Below are positions 5,378 to 9,860 of a DNA stretch of 9,860 nucleotides, one piece after another. Position 1 is the stretch's first letter, and each line of letters begins with the position of its first letter. The notes below the pieces were generated by a model. The model ran no database searches and had not been told where the DNA came from. It worked only from the letters and a program-made list of their open reading frames with translations. Source of the DNA: an uncultured Clostridia bacterium (GTDB taxonomy: Bacteria; Bacillota; Clostridia; Oscillospirales; CAG-272); NCBI GenBank assembly GCA_947627815.1, contig CANQXN010000058.1, positions 1 through 9,860 on the forward strand, read 5' to 3'. The position numbers were made by a program, and so were the translations under genes.

Positions 5378-7213
5378 TCAGGTCTTATCCTCAAAATCGG
5401 TGGCGGTGCCGGTGTAAGGCTCGCCGTTGCCGTTGCCATCGGCATAGCCGCCCGCGCCGCCGTTATGATTCTGCTGATAGAGCTTTTCCGACAGTTTATA
5501 GAAGGCCTGCTCCAGCGCTTCGGTATCCGCCTTGATGGCGTCGGTGTTGCCGCCCGTCAGCGTCGAACGCAATTTTTCAATGGCGGCGTTGACATCGTTC
5601 TTTTCCTCGGCGGTGAGCTTGTCGCCCAAATCGTTCATGCTCTTTTCGCACTGGAAGATCAGGCTTTCGGCGCGGTTTTTCGTCTCGACCGCGTCCTTCT
5701 GCTTCTTGTCTTCATCGGCATAGCGCTCGGCATCCTTTACGGCGCGGTCGATGTCTTCCTTGCTCATGTTGGAAGAAGAAGTGATGGTGATATGCTGTTC
5801 GCGTCCCGTCCCCTTATCGGAAGCGGTGACATTGACGATGCCGTTGGCGTCGATATCGAAGGTCACCTCGATCTGCGGCACGCCGCGAGGCGCGGCCGGG
5901 ATACCATCCAGAATGAAGCGGCCCAAGGTCGTGTTGTACTGCGCCATCTCGCGCTCGCCCTGCAGGACGTGGATCTCCACCTGCGTCTGACCGTCGGCGG
6001 CGGTGGAATAGATCTGGCTCTTCTTGGTCGGCAGTTTGGTGTTGCGTTCGATGATCTTGTTGAAAACGCCGCCCAATGTCTCGATGCCGAGGGAGAGAGG
6101 CGTCACATCGACGAGAACGACCGTCTTGTTGTTGACGTCGCCGCCCAGCACGGCGCCCTGAATGGCGGCGCCGATGGCGACGCACTCATCGGGGTTGATG
6201 CCCTTGAAAGGCTCTTTGCCGATGAACTGCCGCACGGCGTTTTGCACGGCGGGAATACGGGTAGAACCGCCCACAAGGAGTACCTTATCCACCTGCGCCG
6301 CCGTAATGCCGGCGTCTTTCAGCACCTGTTTGACAGGTCCCATGGTGGATTCCACAAGGTCGTGGGTGAGTTCGTCAAATTTGGCACGCGTCAGCGTGGT
6401 TTCAAAATGCTTGGGGCCGGTAGCGTCGGCCGTGATGAAAGGCAGGTTGATGTTGGTGGTCGGCGTGCCGGAAAGCTCGATCTTGGCGTTCTCGGCGGCC
6501 TGTTTCAGGCGCTGCAGAGCCGTCTTGTCGTTGCGCAGATCGATGCCGTTGTCGCGCTTGAATTCCTCTGCCATCCAGTCGATGACCCGTTTGTCGAAGT
6601 CGTCGCCGCCCAAGCGGTTGTTGCCGGCGGTCGCCAGCACTTCAAACACGCCGTCGTCGATCGAGAGCAAGGAGACATCGAAGGTGCCGCCGCCGAGGTC
6701 ATAGACCATGATGCGCTGCGCTTCTTCCTTGTCCATGCCGTAGGCCAGCGCCGCCGCCGTCGGCTCGTTGATAATCCGCTTGACTTCCAGACCGGCGATT
6801 TTGCCCGCGTCCTTGGTGGCCTGCCGCTGTGCGTCCGAGAAATACGCCGGCACCGTGATCACGGCCTGCGTCACGGGGGCGCCGAGATAGGCTTCGGCAT
6901 CCGCCTTCAGTTTTTGCAAAATCATCGCCGAAATTTCCTGCGGTGTGTAGGATTTATCGTCAATTCTCACTTTGTGCGAAGTACCCATTTCGCGTTTGAT
7001 CGACATGACGGTGCGGTCGGGGTTGGTGATGCTCTGGTTCTTGGCCTGCTGACCGACCAGACGCTCCCCGTTCTTGGTGAAGCCCACCACCGAAGGGGTG
7101 GTTCTCTTGCCTTCGGGATTGGCGATCACGACCGGCGCGTCGCCTTCATACACTGCCACGCAGGAGTTGGTGGTACCGAGGTCGATACCGATAATTTTTC
7201 CACTGTTTGCCAT
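5378..7213 (-). CDS. dnaK: Chaperone protein DnaK (Hsp70)
   Basis: The ATP-driven Hsp70 chaperone, 611 residues, a length typical of Gram-positive DnaK, which lacks an insert present in proteobacterial homologues. ATPase signatures are GIDLGTTNS (9-17), IINEPTAAALAYG (147-159), VYDLGGGTFDV (170-180) and VLLVGGSTRIP (311-321). The interdomain linker and start of the substrate-binding domain read LVDVTPLSLGIE (367-378), and the helical lid runs about 485-582. The tail is short and Gly/Asn-rich and ends ATDFEDKT. That is acidic but lacks the more usual VVDAEY/EVVD-like ending. The start at 7213 is supported by GGGAGG 9 bases upstream, the strongest ribosome site in the operon, consistent with DnaK being made in excess over its partners. 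I see no separate CIRCE element in the 133-nt gap before it, so control should come from the hrcA promoter. Confidence 0.99.
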   Translation of the reverse strand: MANSGKIIGIDLGTTNSCVAVYEGDAPVVIANPEGKRTTPSVVGFTKNGERLVGQQAKNQSITNPDRTVMSIKREMGTSHKVRIDDKSYTPQEISAMILQKLKADAEAYLGAPVTQAVITVPAYFSDAQRQATKDAGKIAGLEVKRIINEPTAAALAYGMDKEEAQRIMVYDLGGGTFDVSLLSIDDGVFEVLATAGNNRLGGDDFDKRVIDWMAEEFKRDNGIDLRNDKTALQRLKQAAENAKIELSGTPTTNINLPFITADATGPKHFETTLTRAKFDELTHDLVESTMGPVKQVLKDAGITAAQVDKVLLVGGSTRIPAVQNAVRQFIGKEPFKGINPDECVAIGAAIQGAVLGGDVNNKTVVLVDVTPLSLGIETLGGVFNKIIERNTKLPTKKSQIYSTAADGQTQVEIHVLQGEREMAQYNTTLGRFILDGIPAAPRGVPQIEVTFDIDANGIVNVTASDKGTGREQHITITSSSNMSKEDIDRAVKDAERYADEDKKQKDAVETKNRAESLIFQCEKSMNDLGDKLTAEEKNDVNAAIEKLRSTLTGGNTDAIKADTEALEQAFYKLSEKLYQQNHNGGAGGYADGNGNGEPYTGTATDFEDKT

Positions 7214-7346
7214 ATACTGTTTCCTCCCATTTTTGAGATAGATTTGTTCTGATTCTACTGTATGCCGTTCGGGCGGTTCTCAATCCTCCCCGCCCCGGCA
7301 TCCGGGTATTTTTATTCTGCTTTTCGGGGTATGATTTTATAACGGT
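7214..7346 (-). other. grpE-dnaK intergenic stretch
   Basis: 133 nt without a gene. GGGCGG (7271-7276) can pair with CCGCCC (7290-7295), and CCCGG (7294-7298) can pair with CCGGG (7302-7306). The two stems share two bases and so are mutually exclusive. Neither is followed by a U tract on the minus strand. No CIRCE half-site or convincing promoter is seen. Confidence 0.4.
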
Positions 7347-8027
7347 TCAGTTGGCCACTTTCACCATGGCGACGCGCAAAATCTTATCGCCTTTTTTGTA
7401 TCCCTTCTGGAACACATCGACGATCTCGCCCTCGCCTCGGCTTTCGTCCTCGACATGCATGACCGCGTTGTGGCAGGCGGGATCGAAAGTCTTGGTTTCG
7501 ATCTCCTCCACGCCGAGTTTCGTCATGACTTCCCGGAACGCGTTCATCGTCATGCGCACGCCTTCCACCACTTTGTCTCCTTCGGCAAAGGTGAGGGCGC
7601 GTTCCAAGTTATCGATCACGGGCAGGATCGCCGTCAGGCAGGAGGCGGTCGCGTCCGTGAGGATCGCTTCCTTTTCCTTGGCGGTCCGCTTTCGGTAATT
7701 TTCATATTCGGCATACAGGGCAAGATAGCTGTTGCGCAATTCCATGAGCTGAGACTCGATGATTTTGAGCTGTGCCGTCAGGAGTTTATTTTCTTTTTTA
7801 TACTTGCCTTCGCTTTTGCCCTTTTCGGCTTTGCCTTCTTTCTCTTCTTTGTCTTCTGTCTCTTCGGCGTCTTCGGCGCTTTCCTTTTCGGGCGCTTTTT
7901 CGGCTTCGTCAGCCGTTTGCGCCTGGTCGGTTTTTTCGCCATCCGCCGCAGTGTCAACAGAAGGCCGGCTTTCTTCGGCTTCTTCGCTTGCCGGCGTGAC
8001 CTTCGGCTCGTTTTTTTCTTCGGTCAT
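7347..8027 (-). CDS. grpE: GrpE, nucleotide exchange factor of DnaK
   Basis: GrpE releases ADP from DnaK to restart the folding cycle and works as a dimer in the cytosol. Length is 226 residues. Residues 1-79 are a very acidic, Glu/Ala/Asp/Lys-rich low-complexity arm, probably disordered. A long dimerising helix begins at about 80 and includes AEYENYRKRTAKEKE at 106-120, a strong family marker. The four-helix region follows (about 125-170), and the beta-wing ends with FDPACHNAVM (181-190), VDVFQKGYKKGDKILRVAMV and KVAN at the C-terminus, the standard GrpE ending. The ATG lies 2 bases after the hrcA stop, so its ribosome site (AAAGG, about 12 bases upstream) is inside hrcA and translation may be coupled to it. 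The acidic arm is longer than in many homologues but such arms vary widely. Confidence 0.97.
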   Translation of the reverse strand: MTEEKNEPKVTPASEEAEESRPSVDTAADGEKTDQAQTADEAEKAPEKESAEDAEETEDKEEKEGKAEKGKSEGKYKKENKLLTAQLKIIESQLMELRNSYLALYAEYENYRKRTAKEKEAILTDATASCLTAILPVIDNLERALTFAEGDKVVEGVRMTMNAFREVMTKLGVEEIETKTFDPACHNAVMHVEDESRGEGEIVDVFQKGYKKGDKILRVAMVKVAN

Positions 8028-8029
8028 CT

Positions 8030-9289
8030 CTATTGTCTGCCTTTCCGCTTGTATTTTATCCCTTGGGAATGATCGGCCGCGGGACGCTCGGCCGTTTGCC
8101 TCTGCCCTGCCGCCGGCTGTCCGGTATCATCGCCTGTCGGGGGCGCCGGTGACGCGGCCGGCGACCCGGAAGGCGGAGATGTGGGTTGCGCAGGCGGAGG
8201 CGCAGACGGGGAAAGCCCGCTTTCCAGCGCCTGCAGAGGATTGGACGAATCCTGTCCGACGGCATTTCGCATCATTTCGCTGACAGAGGCCGTAAGCGTG
8301 TCGATGGTGGCGATCACCTTTTCATAATCCATTCGGCAGGGGCCGATGATGCCGATGGCGCCCACATCTACCCCGTCTACCCGAATGGTTCGGTAGACGA
8401 ACGCGGAGTTGTTCATCGTTTTCACGGTGTTCTCCGAACCGATGAGAACGGTGACGCCGTTTTCTTCGGTATTCTCGACCATGCTGACCAGCTCTTCTTT
8501 TCTGTCAAAGAGAGAAAGAAGATTTTTCAGCTTATCCACATCCGAAAACTCGGGATAGGACAAGAGGCGATCCACGCCTTCCACACGCACATCGCTGCCG
8601 GTTGTTTCCGAAAGAGCTTCATAAATACTCTTGATCACCGGAGAAGCAAGGAATGCATAATCCCCCAGCGCCTTTTCGATGTTCATCATTTTCGAAAAGG
8701 TCAGGGTTTCGGGATCCTGATCCGCCAGCGTGTCATTGAGTACCCGCTGCAAAAGCCCCAATTTTTCTTCGTCGAGCGGCCGCCCGACATTGACGGTTCT
8801 TGTTTTCACTGTGTCACGCCCAATGAGCATCACCAAAAGAAAACTGCCGGGGGCATTTTGCATGACGGAAAACCGCTTGACAAGCTGTCTTCTTTTATTC
8901 GATCTTACCGAAATCGCCGGATAATTCGTGAGGGCGCTGGCCAGTCGGCCGGCATCGTCGATGATGCGGTCAAGCTGTTTCGTGCGGCTTTTCAAAAGCT
9001 CGTTCAGATTTCCGATTTCTTCGGTGGCAGCGGTGTAACCTTCCATCAGGCTATCCACATAAAAGCGATATCCCTGCTCGGAAGGGATCCGTCCCGCCGA
9101 GGTGTGCGGCTGGATCAGATACCCCATTTCGGTCAGCTCCGCCATCTCGTTCCGAATGGTGGCGGGGGAAGCGGCGATCTCGGCGTCTTCAGCCAGAAAA
9201 CGCGAGCCGACCGGCTCGCCGGTTTCCACATAGGCCTTGATGACCGCCTTGAGGATCCGCTGCTTGCGCTGGCTTAGGGCCGTACTCAT
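8030..9289 (-). CDS. hrcA: Heat-inducible transcription repressor HrcA with a Pro-rich C-terminal tail
   Basis: HrcA represses class I heat-shock genes by binding CIRCE operators; in B. subtilis GroEL keeps it active. Numbered from the ATG at 9289 (419 residues), a winged-helix domain lies at about 5-75, with SPATIRNEMAELTEMGYL in the recognition region and the family block T-S-A-G-R-I-P-S-E-Q-G-Y-R-F-Y-V-D at about 63-79. The GAF-like and inserted dimerisation domains follow, with a conserved late block IGIIGPCRMDYEKVI near 312-326. The family normally ends about 20 residues later. Here about 74 more follow (about 346-419), rich in Pro, Ser, Ala and Gly and ending basic (GIKYKRKGRQ). The reading frame also allows a GTG at 9298, but its Shine-Dalgarno would be one base away, so I prefer the ATG. 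First gene of the operon; it stops 2 bases before grpE. Confidence 0.96.
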   Translation of the reverse strand: MSTALSQRKQRILKAVIKAYVETGEPVGSRFLAEDAEIAASPATIRNEMAELTEMGYLIQPHTSAGRIPSEQGYRFYVDSLMEGYTAATEEIGNLNELLKSRTKQLDRIIDDAGRLASALTNYPAISVRSNKRRQLVKRFSVMQNAPGSFLLVMLIGRDTVKTRTVNVGRPLDEEKLGLLQRVLNDTLADQDPETLTFSKMMNIEKALGDYAFLASPVIKSIYEALSETTGSDVRVEGVDRLLSYPEFSDVDKLKNLLSLFDRKEELVSMVENTEENGVTVLIGSENTVKTMNNSAFVYRTIRVDGVDVGAIGIIGPCRMDYEKVIATIDTLTASVSEMMRNAVGQDSSNPLQALESGLSPSAPPPAQPTSPPSGSPAASPAPPTGDDTGQPAAGQRQTAERPAADHSQGIKYKRKGRQ

Positions 9290-9299
9290 TCCTTTCACA

Positions 9300-9306
9300 C
9301 TCCTCT
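9300..9306 (-). promoter_or_regulatory. Ribosome binding site deciding the hrcA start
   Basis: AGAGGAG on the minus strand lies 10 bases before the ATG at 9289 but only one base before the in-frame GTG at 9298. This favours the ATG, giving a protein beginning MSTALSQRK. Confidence 0.65.
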
Positions 9307-9320
9307 GGACAGGTTCAAGA

Positions 9321-9347
9321 TTGGCACTCTTGCTTTTTGTCTGCCAA
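9321..9347 (-). promoter_or_regulatory. CIRCE operator, hrcA-proximal copy (imperfect)
   Basis: CIRCE is TTAGCACTC-N9-GAGTGCTAA. Here TTGGCACTC (9321-9329), exactly nine bases, then GTCTGCCAA (9339-9347). The first arm differs from consensus at one base. The second is its reverse complement except at two positions. The site lies in the 5' leader about 31 bases before the hrcA ATG, the usual place for HrcA to block its own operon. Confidence 0.85.
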
Positions 9348-9351
9348 TCTT

Positions 9352-9424
9352 TGCCTTTATCCTACACCGTATATGTGAATTTTATGTGTTTAAATTGTTA
9401 ACATTCTGTTAATAATAGAGAGAA
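9352..9424 (-). promoter_or_regulatory. AT-rich promoter region of the heat-shock operon
   Basis: The stretch between the two CIRCE sites is strikingly AT-rich in a GC-rich window. On the minus strand it contains TTAACA twice, 11 bases apart, and TAAAAT and TATACG hexamers, but no hexamer pair with ideal spacing lies wholly inside it. I am confident that the operon promoter is here or overlaps the distal CIRCE, but not of the exact start site. Confidence 0.6.
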
Positions 9425-9440
9425 TTGTCATTCACAACAA
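9412..9440 (-). promoter_or_regulatory. Candidate hrcA promoter overlapping the distal CIRCE
   Basis: On the minus strand, TTGTTG (9440-9435), a 17-nt spacer and TATTAT (9417-9412, five of six -10 consensus bases). The -35 is poor (TTG is kept but ACA is lost). Its -35 and spacer lie inside the distal CIRCE, which would let HrcA occlude RNA polymerase directly. Confidence 0.4.
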
Positions 9441-9451
9441 AAGAGTGCCAG
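9425..9451 (-). promoter_or_regulatory. CIRCE operator, distal copy (imperfect)
   Basis: TTGTCATTC (9425-9433), exactly nine bases, then GAGTGCCAG (9443-9451). The second arm differs from the CIRCE half GAGTGCTAA at two bases. The first arm matches TTGGCACTC, the variant arm of the other site, at seven of nine. The exact N9 spacing and the position upstream of the operon support a real second operator, although it is weaker than the proximal copy. Confidence 0.68.
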
Positions 9452-9479
9452 CAATCGTGCCCTTCTTCTGTCAATGTCA

Positions 9480-9519
9480 CAAGAAAAACACCGGATCGGC
9501 CGATCCGGTGTTTTTCTTG
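9480..9519. terminator. Bidirectional intrinsic terminator, 40-nt perfect palindrome
   Basis: Two 20-nt arms (9480-9499 and 9500-9519) are exact reverse complements. The GC core CACCGGATCGG/CCGATCCGGTG is flanked by AAAAA on the left and TTTTT on the right, so a U tract follows the hairpin in both directions. On the minus strand it ends the gene whose stop is at 9555. No plus-strand gene reaches it from the left inside the window. It also insulates the heat-shock promoter. Confidence 0.92.
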
Positions 9520-9554
9520 GTGTTGATTTCTCTTTTTTCTTATAAAGCGCTGTG

Positions 9555-9860
9555 TTATTTGTTTTTGACAGGCGACCAGATCAGGATTTCGACAAGCGCC
9601 TCCGGCAGGAGGGTTTTCCAGGTCATGGCGTTGTCAAAGGTGAGGCGGTAGTAGGTTGTGACGCCGTCTTTTGTCACATACCCCAAACAAACGGTCGTAT
9701 CGTCCTGCACCGCGGTATAGATCCAGTGGATCAGGCCGGGCGTGGCGACGATCAGCTCGCCGTTTTCGTTGTAATAGCAATATCCTTCCCCGCTTTTCAC
9801 GCCGTAGCCCTCAAACGACCCGACATAATCCGCCGCGTTGCAAATGCGCTCTATATGCCC
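9555..9860 (-). CDS. 3' end of an unrecognised gene (runs off right edge)
   Basis: The last 101 codons plus TAA of a minus-strand gene; the frame stays open to base 9860. An internal GTG at 9800 could be taken as a start, but the open frame continues upstream (my translation there reads GHIERICNAADYVGSFEGYG) and there is no ribosome site, so I treat the gene as partial. The fragment is rich in beta-forming and aromatic residues (GEGYCYYNENGELIVATPG, then IHWIYTAV, then TTYYRLTFDNAMTWKTLLPE) and ends IWSPVKNK. It contains no signal peptide, membrane helix or catalytic motif I can name. It ends about 36 bases before a strong terminator, so it is not part of the hrcA operon. In many relatives hemW or lepA lies upstream of hrcA; this fragment does not resemble either. 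Confidence 0.7.
   Translation of the reverse strand, partial: GHIERICNAADYVGSFEGYGVKSGEGYCYYNENGELIVATPGLIHWIYTAVQDDTTVCLGYVTKDGVTTYYRLTFDNAMTWKTLLPEALVEILIWSPVKNK

Noticed and set aside
5324..7252. A 642-codon open frame on the plus strand, antisense to the whole of dnaK
   Set aside because: Long antisense frames opposite GC-rich, codon-biased hsp70 genes are a well-known artefact. The translation is His/Arg/Val-rich with no domain, and the minus strand is unmistakably dnaK.
7294..7320. A hairpin CCCGG/CCGGG followed by a T-rich run on the plus strand, resembling a terminator
   Set aside because: The T run is on the plus strand, where there is no gene; on the minus strand the hairpin is followed by GC-rich sequence, and the stem is only 5 bp.
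8186..9277. A 363-codon plus-strand open frame opposite hrcA
   Set aside because: It is confined to the hrcA coding sequence and has low-complexity Arg at its start from the Pro-rich tail. No promoter, ribosome site or known domain supports it.
9445..9651. A 68-codon plus-strand frame crossing the bidirectional terminator
   Set aside because: It contains the palindrome and overlaps the gene at the right edge; no ribosome site.

Overview
The window looks like chromosomal DNA from a fairly GC-rich member of the Bacillota, probably Clostridia and perhaps an Oscillospirales-type gut bacterium. The reasons are the gene order hrcA-grpE-dnaK-dnaJ-prmA under CIRCE-type operators, strong Shine-Dalgarno sites, sigma-A-type promoters with 17-nt spacers, compact intrinsic terminators, and an AddB-type rather than RecBCD-type recombination gene. 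The taxon is an inference; no 16S or other marker is present. Every gene I support is on the minus strand, so transcription runs from high to low coordinates.

Layout in the direction of transcription. (1) 9860-9555: the 3' end of an unrecognised gene, closed by a 40-nt perfect palindrome terminator (9480-9519). (2) 9451-9290: control region of the heat-shock operon, with two imperfect CIRCE operators about 104 bp apart around an AT-rich promoter region. (3) 9289-3116: hrcA (repressor), grpE (nucleotide exchange factor), dnaK (Hsp70), dnaJ (Hsp40 co-chaperone) and prmA (ribosomal protein L11 methyltransferase). The dnaK-dnaJ gap carries three stem-loops. (4) 3060-2547: a self-contained unit with its own promoter, a short low-complexity lipoprotein gene and a terminator. 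(5) 2487-273: a second self-contained unit with a near-consensus promoter, a leader of about 100 nt, a divergent GyrB/ParE-type topoisomerase subunit and a strong terminator. (6) 225-1: the first 75 codons of an addB-like gene, running off the left edge.

How the genes work together: HrcA should repress its own operon at the CIRCE sites, and is classically kept active by GroEL. DnaK, DnaJ and GrpE form one ATP-driven folding cycle, with DnaJ delivering substrate and stimulating hydrolysis and GrpE releasing ADP. PrmA is a common passenger at the end of this operon in Bacillota. The topoisomerase subunit and AddB belong to DNA topology and repair and have no visible link to the chaperones.

Most of the window is conserved housekeeping DNA, and I see no convincing new multi-gene system. 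The points that merit attention are a proline-rich tail of about 74 residues on HrcA, the paired degenerate CIRCE sites with intact outer half-sites, the structured dnaK-dnaJ gap, a divergent topoisomerase B subunit with no A subunit beside it, an AddB-like N-terminus with no Walker A motif, and a lipoprotein whose mature part has no basic residue. There is no tRNA, rRNA, CRISPR array, insertion sequence or integrase.
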